Shown here: one piece after another, positions 23,301 to 36,722 of the stretch
How the letters are laid out: each line of letters starts with the position of its first letter
Position numbering within the stretch: position 1 is the stretch's first letter
Source: Limnanthes douglasii subsp. nivea
Taxonomy: Eukaryota > Streptophyta > Magnoliopsida > Brassicales > Limnanthaceae
DNA: 64,000 bases
Reading direction: 5' to 3'
Assembly (NCBI GenBank): GCA_036936605.1
Contig: JAUPFV010000003.1
Coordinates: 100,325,278-100,389,277 of the forward strand
The notes under the pieces: generated by a model
The model's input: the letters and a program-made list of their open reading frames with translations, nothing else
What the model was told of the DNA's origin: nothing
The model's database searches: none
Made by a program: the position numbers and the translations under genes

Positions 23301-23940
23301 ACCCAAAAACCCTAATATATTTTGGAGAATAGACATTTGAGGTCTTCTTGTAGTAATTTTTCCTAATAAGGTGTGTTTTGGGTTTTGTAGTAGACTTTAT
23401 TTTTCATGGGTTGAGAACTAAATGACCATATGATCTAATTTTTGTTGAATCTGAATAATACTGTGATAAAATTCCTTGGATTTGGATCTTGTTATATCTA
23501 CGTTGGTACTAACGATAATCCTATTTTTTACAGATGGTTTTGAGAAGGGAATTGCTCAAAGTTTGAGTTTAGCCTAATATTTGTGATTCGTTATGGATTG
23601 AAGCTATAATTTATACTTTCTGGTTGAAAACTATTCTTTTTGTGAGACAATTACACGAAAATCTCATCATGATTATTCAGGATTGAGTTGTTTGGTTGAT
23701 CTTGTTTGGTGGACTTTTTTTTAAACAGAATGCGAAAGTTTGAAAATAGGTTTTACGGACGAGTTTGTTGATGATAACTGAGTACGAGACTTAGGTGAAG
23801 AGACTTCACCTATCTCCATTGCAACCTTCGATGATGACTAGAAGACAATCGGTCTCTAAAGAAGGCCAAAAGCAGAAATTGAAGGGTGGAGATCAAGATG
23901 AATTGTTTTTACAACAATAATAGCTCTTCGAAAAAAGAGA

Positions 23941-26900
23941 ATTATGGATTATATTATATAAATTGAATAATAAAATTGAAAGTAAATATTATCTAACCAT
24001 ATATATATATATATCAGCATTGAATATAACAAATTAATGATCTATTTTTTTTTCTTAGTTATTTTTTATTTTTGATATATTGAGTATTTAAATTAGTTTA
24101 GAATATAATGTGTCTTTTGGGGTATTTTTAAAAAAAAATATAAAATATTATTAATTTCCAAAGATATAATTTTATATATTGATTTTATAATTTTAAAATA
24201 TTTCAATGTTCTATTTTTTTCTAGTTTAAGTTATTTACTTAATATTTTAAATTTGGTACCTTAAATATTTTTAAAATTAAAATATTTCGATAAATGTAGC
24301 TTGAATATATACATGATGAAAAATCATTAAGATTAAGTCCAAAGATATCATATTGAGTTGTCGAGTATTTAAAAGGAGACCTGTGTAATCTTATAGTTAC
24401 GTTATTGCATTTTAAGTAGGTCATTATTTCGGTGACACATTTATATATTGAAACTTGGCCCATAAAATATTTTATATATATATATATATATAAATAAAAG
24501 TGAGAAACTATTGCATGATATTATATTGAAATTCATACGATGTATACTCATACACAATTTAAACTCAATAGTCAATACCACATAGTTACATTCATATGTC
24601 ACGAAAAAATAAATAAAAAGATCGATTTTTTTTAAACATAGTTACATTCATATGTCACGAAAAAACAAATAAAAAGGTCGATTCTTTTTCAAATGTGACA
24701 GTAATTCAACATTCTTAGGAATTTGTCTTTATAAGTAATTAATAGCATATTGGACCACAAGTCTTCCTAAAAAATTAGGACAAATGAGTTTATATGAACA
24801 TCGTAACAATTTAAGATTTCAAAGTTAAGAATTTCAAAGTTAAGCATTTTGTGTCATTTTACGCTATGATTAACTCAAATATTGGTCATTATATATAAAC
24901 TTAGATTTTGGTTATAGATATTAGAACCAAATTTCCAAATCATATAGATTTGGTTACATATTCTCCTCTTATTCTGAAATTTCAAGTCAATATTAAGACG
25001 AGTATAAAAATGGTAAATTTCAACCGTGTAAGTCTAATGATACTTTATAATAAATACCTCAAATATATTATGGTATCTTTTTTTAATTATTAAAAAATTC
25101 TCATAATTTGTTAAAATTAAAAAAAAATATGCTTTTGTTTTTTTTGTTTTTTTAAGTTTATTAAATCTGAAAACATATAAATATTTTGTCGTGTTAAAAT
25201 GAAATTCTATTGATGATAAATAAAATAGTTTCTTTAAAAACAATCATGTATAACTCTACAAAATGTAGAGTTTGAGGCATTATTAACTTTGCATTTCAAT
25301 TATTTTGTCTCAGTTCAGTTGATAATGAAACTCATTATTTTTTATCAGCATAAAAATTACACGATAAGAGAAAAGTATTTAGTTTGACCAATAAAACACA
25401 TCTGGAATATCTCAAAACAGAATACATATAAGTAAGAAATTATTCAGTTGTGCTCAGGTCCAAAAAAATTAATAAGGTTAAGTAAATTTGAGCACCAATG
25501 CTAAATTTCTTTTATGAAAATATGACCCATATTGATAAGGGTTGTGAGAGGATTGACACTTGGCTTTGCCAAAAATATTGTTCTCATGTTTAGCGTCAGG
25601 TTCACATAACTTTTTATTTCTAGTTTTCAAAGACATTGTACAACTTCATCCATTAAAGTCTTTGTTTTCTAATGATAAATTAAGTTTACATATTAACTGA
25701 TGCAAAATATAATTATAATAAATACTAAGATAAGTCATATAAATAATTAAGATAAATCATGTTGTACGTAGATGCACTATGATAAAAATCTTTCATACAA
25801 ATTGAAAGTCATTGAAAAGTTTAAGTCTTTTAAGGCCGATGTTAAGAACCACTTCGACAAAAGAATTAAGTGCATCATATAGACCTTGGTGATTTCCACT
25901 ATATAAAGATGGATGGTTCCATAAATAATTTTACTTGTATTGGCTAGTTAAACATGTAAAATTCTAATTCTTAGCATATTTACGTCTAAGTTAACTATTA
26001 AAAATCAGTACATCAATATTAATATGAGTGAACTCATCGTTTAAATTTTTTACATGTTGGGATATACAACGTTAGTGAAACTATACATGCGTAAAAAGGA
26101 AAACTAGAATCCAATACAGTTAAAAATATCTTATTAAGCACCGAGTCCATCCATTCTAGAACTCCAAGTTCTAAGATCCCACAACCAAATTCAGATTTGA
26201 GACAATACATCGTGTTTTTGAAAATATTAAGTTTAGGAAAGTATTCAGAAAACAACTTAGAATTTGATGTTTCAATAAATAATCAAGATTATTATTATGT
26301 TACAAAAAAAGTCAATTTAAAATTATTTATATCACAAGATTTTAAAATCTCAAATATAAGTTAATATAATAAGTGTAAAATTAACGTATATTTTAGCTTC
26401 AAAATCTAGCTATAACGGTTCTCTAGAGGCTAGACGATGTATACATATATCAACATAACGTATCAAATTTTAACACGGTGTTTCGTGTTTCTCTATATGA
26501 TTGTTTATTTTAACTCAAACCACATCATCTCAAAATTTAGTTTACTTATACATAAATTAATTCTCAACTTGTTCAGTGATTATGTGCCATCAATATAAAC
26601 CTTTTTTAATAGATCCATTTTTGAACGATAAAGTAAATCGTATATTTTTTCTATATTGAATTGACATAAATAATTTAAAATAAAACGTTTTAATTTACTC
26701 ATCGTGGTCGACTTCTAGTATAGTTTTCGATTAATGTTACGGTTTGTTTTTTCCTTAAAAAATCATAACACAAAGTATATAATTAAACAGAGTCATACTA
26801 TTCTATTTTTGTTGAGATTTTAGTTTTTTTACTTCACCATTATTGGAACTTGAGTGTTTATCTAATTTTATTAATAAAGAAACACTAGAATTTAAGTAGA

Positions 26901-29900
26901 AACTGATAGATTCATTCTATAAGAATGATAAACTAAGGATACGACTTATGATTAAAATGATTTAGAAAATATATATATGGCATGTATATGGCTGGTAAAA
27001 TGGAAAGAAATGATTAGTTTTGAAATATAATTTAGAAGATTAAATATACAACACTTTTTATATTACTTGGGCTACCATAATGACGACTTTAGGTTAGTTT
27101 TCATACGCGAGAGACCAAAAGGTTGCACTTATTTATACTCGAGGAACTTTAATAATATACTCACTTAAATTTAGGATTAGAATATTAAAATGCTGAAACA
27201 CGGGGGATCAATGATGTCTTTTTTTACGAAATAATAATCTGTAAGTAAACTATGTTTTTAGTTAGGAAATGACTCTTTTAAGGTAATCATGGTATATATT
27301 ACACATTTCAACCTTAAGCTTCATTAAATAAATACTTTATTGAGCATATGTTAGAATAATTCATGTTTAAAACAACCTATTTTATGAAACAAAACATTTG
27401 TAGCATATTTAAAATCTTCGAAATAAGTGAAAATACATTTAGATTCCACTGATATAGAAATCAAGATAGAGAAAATACAAATAAACTATATGATTTAGCT
27501 TTAGTTTGGAGGAAGATCTCTCTCCCTCTCATCCAAAGTCTTTCATAAACAAAATGTGGGTTATTTTGTTTAGAATATATCTAATTTCAATATGAGTTTA
27601 TTTACATTATAGTTTTCAATTTACTTTTATATTGCCTTAGTTTATATGGTTCAATATTTTTATATTTCGAGTTAAGTAATACAACAGTTAATGTTGCTCG
27701 TATATTTTTTATACATTTTGTACACAAATTCATTTTAATGATGACCCGTTTGGAATTAATATGGTTTGATTATAAAGCCATGCATTTCTCATGATACATG
27801 TCATGAGATATCTAAGCTTATTTAGATGGAAATTGGTTGTGCTCTATTTCTAAACAACACAACATTTTTACTTCTTAGTAGATTAATACATGAGCTAATA
27901 AAACACTTTTAGATTACTTATTAATATAATATTAATCTTCATAGCTCAATGTAGTGGATATATCATTTTAGTACAAGCGAAAGTCTAAATGAAACATTAT
28001 AATTTTTTTACATGGAATATCTTATCGAATGTATATTTAGAATACTATAGCTATTTTAAATATTAGTTGATAATAATTATAATTGGGTTTAAATTATAGT
28101 ACAGAGTAACAAGTAATAATATGATAATATCATTAACTTTAGTTATGTAGATAACCAGTTAACCTATTGAGTATTATGAAGGAGAATCATTTAGTCTGAC
28201 AAGTACACTTTGAAGCTCTATAAGCATAATATGGTTATTATACTCAGGAAATTCATGATCACATATTAGGTTAAAACCTTGAAACAAATGGGTGTGAATC
28301 AATATGGATATTTAGCTAAAATTCTTAATCATTACTTAGTAGTTTAAGTAAATGCTTAAGTTTTCGAGTGAAAAAAAAAATATTATTTAATTTTCCCTAG
28401 TTACGTCGATTCATACTCAAGTTCATAGGTTTAACATTCCAAGTCTTCACTAGAGAGACAGTTCGCGACTATATGGAAGATCTTGAAGACTTATCTTTAT
28501 CAAATAAACATAGGATTTAAGAGAGATTAAAGATAACTACATATATTCTACAACTTATATTCTTTATAGTGATTCTAATATCTTGGGTTTTATAAATTTA
28601 GAAAAAAAAGTCATTGACTGAATCCTAGTTGACATATATTAAATTTTATAACTCGATTTGTTTAAAGATACGTATAACCATAATAGTATTTTAAAGATAA
28701 ATCAAATGATTGGTGGTGAGGTATAATTATGTTTAGGTGTTATTTGGTGAATGATTGATGTTTGGAGGAGAAATAAGTCATTAAAATAAATTAAATGGAG
28801 GCTGGCTCAGACTTTAGAGTTTATATACCGAGATTTGCACAATGATGCAAGTGGCTGAATTTTGTATATGTTTGTTGGAAAGAGAGTAAGGATTTCGTTT
28901 GAAGATAATATATTTTGGATTTGAATTGTTAAAAAAGAGAGAAGTATAGAGAACAAGATGAAAATATGATTGCTAAAGAATCAACTTGGGTGAAAAACCT
29001 TTTTAGGATTTTGACTTAAGTCTGTTTATGTTTGATAAGGGACTTTATGGCTTTAGCCTTTACAAGTCTAACTTCCAACCCAAATCTTACGTTACAAACA
29101 ATGAAATAAGATAGCCTTTAACCTGTATAATTTATAATCTTCTCAGTATTTCCTTTTAGTCTTTGCAAGAGTATCAAGTAAGAACTATACTATTAGTGTT
29201 TTTTTGTCAAGAATTATAGATGGATTCATGAGATTCTTGATGTCTTATATTTTTATACTTTCCTCATTAAAACTTCTTCACCGACTCAAACCTCCATTGA
29301 TGATAAATACAAGTAATAATTTCTTTGGTTTTGATTTGCTAGTAGCTCGTTATCTCGTAGACAGACGGTTTATTTAGTTTAATAATGAAAGGAAGTCGAA
29401 AGAAATTTGTTTTGAAATAAATTCTTCTGATTGTCTATGCATGTAAAAGATTAGCCCATGGTCCTTTCAAAGCGTGAAAGAATGACTAAAAAGTGACATT
29501 GGCTTGTTAAGCATGGTATCCAAAACTTTATGTTTCGGATTCTAGAAACTTTATCCTATGCATAAATATTATTGATGATATTTTTTCTTTAAGTTTGTCT
29601 GGCCAAAACGTTTTCGTTTTATCGAGCCAAAAAATATTAAGTATTCAAATGTTTAAGAGAAGTGTTTGTATGCTTTATATGAGAGTGAATAGTGACCTTA
29701 CACGTGTCACAAACATATAACACTATTTTTATTTTTTGTACATGTGGTATTTTGAGCTCTTTTCATCTTATCCATTAAAAACCTTTTAATCTCAACCATT
29801 TATCTGCGAATAGTACAAAGTATTGTTTTAAAAAATTCAAAGGTTTTAATTTACTAGCGTTCTCTTTATATAATTTTATTTTTTCTCTTTTTCATTCTTT

Positions 29901-31039
29901 TATAAACTTTTTTATTTTTACTCTTTGAAAATCCTCTTGCTTTCTTATTCCCTTATACTTAAATCTTAATACTGTAAATTCATTCTTCACTTTTATATTT
30001 ATACATAAATTTCTAGAACAAGAATTTTGAAAGCTCGTCGAGTGGAAGTTGCAAATAAATTTGATAGTCATAATCAAAGCAATATTGCTCAATTTAAAGA
30101 TCATTATTCAAGTGAATCCCTTAAAATGATGACTTTTCTAAGGAAGTTATAAAGCATCGCAATCCTCTATGAATCCTTCTTTTTGTTTTGAGCATGGTGT
30201 TTCTCATACAAATCGATCTATAACTCATGCTTTTGATGTTGCTCCTCTACAAATAATATGACAGTTTCCTTGAGGTGATCATATTCCTTCTTTATTTTAT
30301 GATTATTGGGGCTGCTGCAAGTGTTGTTTAATTTAGTATCTTTTTACGTGTTGTTGGAGTTAAGACTTTCTCTACTACAACCACAACGGAGGCTAAAGAA
30401 GCTTTTAAGGTTACGTATGAGAAACGTTATGTTTTAAGTAATTTTGTAAGCGTTGTAAAATCTAAGAGCTTAACTTCATAAATATATTATTATATTAGGA
30501 TGAAATGAAGAATCTCTTCCAATACTCAAATTCGGGTTCTAACACCAGGACAAATTCATTTATGTGATTTAGTTGATAAAGTAGTATTTTTTAATATTGG
30601 ACTTCGAGAGCCTTAACATTAACTCTCTAGAGGTTGAAATCATTAGATCCGTCGGTTTTTTTCTAGGCTAAGCTTTATGGAAGTCATCTTTCGTGGCTTT
30701 CTGGTTTCTAGATGACATCTTTTTCTCCAACCTATAGATCAATAATATATCTACTCCTTCTATTTTTTTCTCCACGCTTACCGCACTATTCTCATCGCAT
30801 CCACGGGCAACAGATAATTGTTTCATTAATAAGTAGGTTATAGAAAGGCTCTCAAACACAAAGGACTCAATCACTTGTGATCCACAGAACCCTCTTTTCA
30901 TGTTTATCTCTCACCTCACTTATCTCTAAAAAAATTAGATTTATTTTTCTCTCTCATAAAATATGCAACTCACAATTTTTTCGTTATACTTTAAGTAAAA
31001 ATATCTTCTTCTATTTATAGGATGACTGAGATATATTAA
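23941..31039. other. 7-kb AT-rich region without recognisable gene
   Basis: Both strands are rich in stops. The longest frames (24239-24463 -, 26034-26255 -, 29892-30104 -, 30668-30901 -) have no family motif and skewed composition. TA microsatellites lie near 24000-24013 and 24472-24491. A patch at 28.79-29.15 kb and another at 30.13-30.42 kb are less AT-biased but could not be assigned. Confidence 0.55.
24581..24693. repeat. 56-bp tandem duplication
   Basis: CATAGTTACATTCATATGTC begins at 24581 and again at 24637. The two units continue alike (ACGAAAAAA.AAATAAAAAG.TCGATT.TTTTT) with a few substitutions. Confidence 0.85.
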
Positions 31040-31261
31040 TCTATTAATATAGAAGACCAAATTAATATAAAATCTAATTAATATAAAAGACCAAATTAAT
31101 ATAAAATCTAATTATTATAAAAAACCAAATTAATAAAAAATAAATTAATATACAAGACAAAGTTAATAAAAAAATTAATTAATATAGAAGACCAAATTAA
31201 AAATAACTCTAATTTATATAGGAAACCAAATTAATATGAATTATAATTAATATATAAAATC
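31040..31261. repeat. AT-rich minisatellite beside LINE-1
   Basis: About six degenerate copies of a unit of 34-36 bp built from AATATARAAGACCAAATT and AATATAAAATCTAATT. The array ends exactly at the 3' target-site duplication of LINE-1. The word ATATAAAATC of that duplication also occurs inside the repeat unit. Confidence 0.75.
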
Positions 31262-31300
31262 AATACAAATTACTTTTAGTCTGTCAAACAAAGTTGCTGA

Positions 31301-34300
31301 CTAAATCAGCTTCCTGCAACATCTCAGCAAAGGCTCAAGGTACCAAGTAGTAAATCCACAGACCAGAAGATTTACCAGGATCGAAGAGTCCATCTCAACG
31401 TCGACATCACTCAGACCCATGCTGTTACACAGAACCAAACCATCGAGCAAAGCCCGACATTCAGCGATCAGAGGCGAGCCCTTGCCATACAACTTGCCAA
31501 CGCCTCCAACAATGCTGCCCATGCTATTCCTGATAATAGCACCACCAGCACACTCATGGTTGAAGGTACAGGACCCATCAACGTTCAGTTTATATCGACC
31601 TTGTTTAGGATTTTTCCACCTTAAGAACAGAGGCTTGCTAGAAGCCTTTATATAATTAACACAGCCTATATTAACAGCTTCTCTACTGTATGACCCCAAG
31701 TGCTTCTTAGTCAGAATTTTCGCATGATCTAAACTATTTAGAATGTAGATGATATGCTTGATAATCGACTTCGAACTAGTAGATTCATTGTTGTGCTTTT
31801 TCTTGTTTCGCCCTGACCAGATAGACCACACTATTATTGCAGGCAAAATGGAGTAAATATCGCAACTTTTCTTACCAGCCCAATACCACTTCATCACAAT
31901 ATGAGTAAGAGTCATGTAGGATTGAATTTGCACTTTGAAGATGTCACTAAAGTGGACCCAGACAGCCCAAGCTTGAGGACACTGCACCATAGCATGGTTA
32001 GTGCTTTCAGCATTGTTACAATGAATGCATTTAGAAGCCAACTGAAACTTTTTCTTTTGCATAACTTCATCAGTAGGGACCCAACCATGTAGAGCTCTCC
32101 ATAACAAAAACGAACATTTCTTAGGTGATATACCATTCCAAGTCTTAGCATTGATTGCAGAAACATTACCTTTGGCTCTAATGTGTCTCAAAGTCTCTTT
32201 AGCACTGAACTTCCCATCTGTAGAAAGAGACCAAAGGATAGCATCTTTTCGATCAGAAAGCTTAACCTGCATTATCTTGTCAATCTCTAAAGTTGTGACA
32301 TTGGCACTGAGTCTCTCTAATTCCCAAGTACCATTAAGCCAAAAGTCTTTAACCATATTGTTTACAGAACCCCATAGAAATCTTCTATCATCATTGTTTC
32401 TGACTTTGATGAAAGGTCTATCTGAACACCACCTGTCATACCAAAAGCTAATATTCCCCTGACCAAGAAGCCAAAAAATAAATTCCTCAGCCCTATCTCT
32501 AGCATATACAATTCGATTCCAAGACTTAGACTTCCTACTAGGAGAAACTGCCAAAACAGGATGAATACCATCATGACAATAAATGGATAGCATGTAGTTA
32601 GCCCATAAAGAGTCCTGCCTCCTGAAAATATACCACAACTTCATAGAAAACACCTGCTGCATATCATTAAGCCTTTTCAGATTGAGCCCCCCTTCATTGA
32701 AAGGTTTACAAAGCTTTTCCCACCTTGCCCAACTAACTGCTTTTTTATCATTTTTTGTTCCCCACAGGAACTTATTAAAAAGAATCTCCAGTCTATTGAT
32801 AATGCTGATAGGCAAGACAAAGTGCTGCAGATAATAACTAGGGAAGGCAAGAAGGATAACCTGGATCAAGAGCAAACGGCCAGCAAAGGACAGATGAAGC
32901 TTATCCCAGTCCATAATTCTGCTCCTAACTTTGTAAATCAAATCTTCAAAGTAAGAAACCCTAGAATTAATAGCAATAGTAGAGCCTAAGTATCTGAAAG
33001 GCAAATATGTATGTTTAACTTTCCAAATGTCTTCAATAATAGTAATCTGTTGATGAACCATTTTGTTAGACACAATAAGCTTGGACTTGGCAGTGTTAAT
33101 TTCTTGACCTGAAACCCTCTGATAATGATCAATAACAGCCTTGATAGCACACATTGTATCAACATTCCATTGGCAAAGACCATAAAATCATCAGCAAATG
33201 CTAGGCAAGCCACATTCATCTTGCTTCTAGTCTTATATCTGAACAAGGGATTACCATTTGAAAGAAGTTTTATACTTCTTAACAAGTATTCTTCAGCCAG
33301 AATAAAAAGACTTGGGGAAAAATGATCCCCTTGTCTTAGGCCTTGAGAATTAGCAAAGTATCCAGTCAACTCACCATTTACTAATACTGAAGAATAGACA
33401 TTACTGATACAATTATTAATAAGAGCAGCAACTGAAGAATTAAAACCAAAAAGCTTCAAAATGTTAAACAGAAATCTATGACTTAGCTTATCAAAAGCTT
33501 TGGTTCAGTCTTAACAATGACATTGCCCATGTTTCTGTTACCATTGATATCAAAACACAACTCCTGAGCTAGCAAGTTAGAATCCTGCATGCATCTCCCC
33601 TTAACAAACCCACCTTGCTCCTCAGAAATTAACTTTGGCAGAATTCTTGCAAGCCTGTTGTTTATAATCTTCCCCACGATTCTAGAGAATAATGTAGTTA
33701 AACTAATAGGGCGAAAGTCACTCCATTTATTAGGATTATCAAGCTTTGGGATTAAACAGATCATTGTGGCCTTCACCCCCTTAGGAAGAGCAAAACCATT
33801 AAAGAAACCCTTGATTGCACTACACAGATCATCACCAACAACCTTCCAACACTTCTTATAAAATTCTCGTTAAATCAATCAGGACCAGCAGCTGACTCAG
33901 GATTTAAAGACTTAACGACTTCAAAAATCTCATCAGAATCAGGAATACATGAAATACCACAATTGTCTTCCTCAGTAACTAACAAAGGGATCACCTCCAA
34001 TGAAAGAGAATCAGTTTCCATCCCAACAGAAGGAGCAAGAAGAGACTTAAAAAAATCAACAACAGACCTACCAATGTCTTCTTTAGAAGATAACCAACAA
34101 TTATCAACCTTTACCCTATCAATTCTGTTCCTCTTTATTCTCTTCTTCACAAAACTATGATAGGCAGCTGTATTCCTATCAGAGTCCCTCAACCAAGAGG
34201 CATGAGCCTTCTGCCTCCAAAACATTTCTTCTCTATCAAGAAGCAGCAAATGATTAAGCCTAGCCGCATCCAAAGCAGCTCTATTATCATCAGAAGAATC

Positions 34301-35236
34301 ATTTTGATACTTAGCTTCCCTGTCATTAATAGTCCCTTCTGATTGCTTAATAGCATCAAAAACATTCCCAAAAACACATTTGTTCCAAACCTTCAACGCA
34401 ACTTTCAATCTTTGTTGCTTAAGCTAGAAGATCATTACCGGATTCCTTACTTCATCTCCAATACTAACATACCAACTATCTTTAACCATTTTTATAAAAT
34501 CAGGGTGAGTAACCCACATATTAAGAAACTTAAACGAAGCCTTAGACCTTTGAGTACTTGAAGAAATTTTAATAACCAAAGGACAATGATCAGAACAACA
34601 TCTAGCCAAGTGAGTAACAGCAGTGCAATCAAAGAGATCAAGCCAAGATGAACTATACAAAACATGATCCAACCTTCTCCAATTGCGACCATTAGACCAA
34701 GTAAAAGGACAGCCAGTAAACCCAGCATCAATCAGACCACAATCCATAATCAAACTGTTAAACTCATCCATCCCTCTTTGGTTAATAGTAGTACAAGACA
34801 ACTGCTTATGAAGACTAGATATAATATTAAAGTCACCAAGCATAATCCACTGATGAGAACCAGCATCAAGACTCCTAATTAAATCCCAAAGCCCCACCCT
34901 TTGATCTCTTGTACACTTAGCATAAACAACAGACACATAAAACCACTTATTCACAGAAGAATGGCTCACCTTAAGATGAAGAAGCTGCTCAGAATCAAGA
35001 ACCACCTCCACCTTATAATCCTGATGCCAAAACACCCAAATCTTATTGTTCATATTACAAGTAAACCCTTTTAACTTCAATTTCATGGAAACCATACTCA
35101 TATTATCAGCCTTCACCAAAGGTTCTTGAACTGCAACAAAGCTAGCATTTTCAGAAATGACCAAAGATTTTAATCTCTGCAACGTTTCTTTATTTGCAAG
35201 ACCTCTTGCATTCCAATTGATTAAAGTTATGGTCAT
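31301..35236 (-). pseudogene. ORF2 of LINE-1: APE endonuclease, RT, zf-RVT, RNase H
   Basis: Starts at ATG 35236 (MTITLINWNARGL). Endonuclease 35236-34560: NWNARGL, QEP, LGDFNI, RRLDHVLYSSSW, SDHCPL. RT about 33.0-33.8 kb: ISEEQGGFVKGRCMQDSNLL, a KAFDKLS block, GLRQGDHFSPSLFI and the catalytic box AFADDFMVFA near 33180. Zinc-binding RT-associated region near 32000-32150 (CSFLLWRALHGWVPT, then C-IHC-NH). RNase H at 31310-31600 (KLNVDGSC, ECRALLDGL, EMDSS). Breaks: TAG at 34424-34426 (in frame, likely former CAG), TGA at 33875-33877, frameshifts near 33850, 33500 and 33160. The stop is TAG at 31301-31303, immediately before the 3' tail. The protein would nick the target and prime reverse transcription. 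Confidence 0.88.
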
Positions 35237-36591
35237 TAGTTAGGAGCAGGTTTGTGGGCTCTTTTGAGATTCATTATCTTAGAAGAAACTGGACCCTTTG
35301 AAGACCATATCTTTGGAACCTTTTTAGATTTCTGAGGCTCTTGCCTTTTTCCTTTACCTTTCTCAAACTTGTCTTTAACAGGCGAACATGGAAGACTACC
35401 ATCTTTCTTTGGAGAAACATGAATAACATCACTCAAGATCTCAAATATATTTCTTCTTTCCAATGTTTTAAACACATCGATCATATCCTCTTCATTCACA
35501 GGAGCAATAGAATCACTAAACTCAGTAGCTTTAACCAATTGAAAAGAGCAACTATCAGAATCCAGATCCACTTGACTAGGGCTGTCAACAATCTGATCGA
35601 CTACAACAGACTTTAACAGTCGACCAGTAACCTTCCCTTCACCATCAGCAAATTGAACAACTTGATCACAGTTCAAGACATGTTGATCCTTACCATTAAC
35701 ATACTCATTCACACTTTTAGAACAAGAAACCCGATCAGGCTCACATGAAACATCAAGAGCAAGCCCAATATCTCGACCAGTGATTGGATTCTTCTCACCA
35801 ACCACCAACTTCTTACAGTTATCCTTAGCATGACCAATGTGAGCACAATGATGACAATACAAAGGAATACTGTCATACACCAGATCAATCCAGTAACTGT
35901 CCTCTTCTCCAAACTTTAACTGGACCTTACGAACTAAAGGCTTAGATACATCTATTTCCACCCGGAATCTACAGCAATTCTGCCTTGCTCTATTAACCGA
36001 TGGCACCCAGACCTTTAACGGAGTGCCCAAGATCTTAGCAATTTCACTAATCGTAGCCCTATTGAACAAAAATTCTGGCAGACTAGGCAAAGAAAACCAA
36101 ACCGGAGTAAACGAACATTCCAGGTTAGGATCAAAGCCTGGTGTCCATTTCAACAACCTCATCGTCTTGTTACCCAGGATTGAAACACTATAACTCCCTG
36201 AAAACTTAAATTTTGCCAAAAAATTCCTGAGGCTCTCCATAGAAGACTTGCCTGAAGCAAATTTTGCAATCAGAGTATGTTTAGAAATCTTCATAAGCTT
36301 ATCCTTATCCCCAGCATCAAAGGTTATGACTGGTACATCATTATTTAGCGAAACAGAGACAACAGAGTGCTCAAAATCAGACTTCTTGATTCTTAACGTA
36401 TCTGCGTACGAACCCTTCTTAGAATCATTAACCTTTTCCTTACTTACCTCCTCAAAGACTGGATTCAAAATAACATTACATCATTCTTCCTGGAATCTTG
36501 AGTCAACTTTACTCTGTTTTGGTTCTTGAGGCTGTGTCGAATTCCTTAGTAAAGGAAATTCCTCAGATGAATGAAGATTAGCAACAGACAT
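35236..36591 (-). pseudogene. ORF1 of LINE-1: DUF4283 and CCHC zinc knuckle
   Basis: The natural start is ATG at 36591 (MSVANLHSSEEFPLLRNS). The frame continues to an in-frame TGA at 36483-36481 and then stays open for 410 codons to TAA at 35238-35236. A DUF4283-type domain spans about 36300-35880 (MRLLKWTPGFDP, ILGTPLKVWVPS, FRVEIDVSKPLV). A CCHC knuckle, CHHCAHIGHAKDNC, lies near 35840. The C-terminus is basic (KGKGKRQEPQKSKKVP). ORF1 proteins of this kind bind the LINE RNA. Apart from the single nonsense codon the frame is intact. Confidence 0.83.
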
Positions 36592-36722
36592 TATCAGAAT
36601 ACAATAACAGAAGGAAAATAATTGAAGAAGAAAGAAGATCAAATGTTACAGGCCCTGTTCTTCATCAAGAACAGAGCTTCTTCATTCTTGGAGCTTTCCC
36701 ATCCGAGTTAGATATAAAATCT

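Larger units (their letters stand above)
18050..23940 (-). mobile_element. Decayed L1-type LINE (LINE-2)
   Basis: About 5.9 kb on the minus strand in the order ORF1 (DUF4283-like and zinc knuckle, 22.75-23.3 kb), endonuclease (20.9-22.1 kb), reverse transcriptase (19.5-20.9 kb), RNase H (18.1-18.5 kb). All frames are broken. ORF1 resembles that of LINE-1 (LIGGPLTVRVP against ILGTPLKVWVP, then CCK/CCR and E-DVSK), so the two LINEs belong to related families. Exact ends and target duplication were not found, so the boundaries are approximate. Confidence 0.75.
31262..36711 (-). mobile_element. Near-complete plant L1-type LINE (LINE-1)
   Basis: 5.45 kb in minus orientation with a leader of about 120 bp, ORF1, ORF2 and a very short 3' tail. 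Direct repeats ATATAAAATC lie at 31252-31261 and 36712-36721, a 10-bp target-site duplication. The 3' end on the minus strand reads GACTAAAAGTAATTTGTATT with no poly(A). ORF1 and ORF2 overlap by one base. The element is full-length, but ORF1 has one nonsense codon and ORF2 has two nonsense codons and three frameshifts, so this copy is inactive. Confidence 0.87.

Noticed and set aside
30130..30420. Possible degraded coding patch
   Set aside because: A short readable piece (CFEHGVSHTNRSITHAFDV) is not followed by any supporting motif; too little to call.
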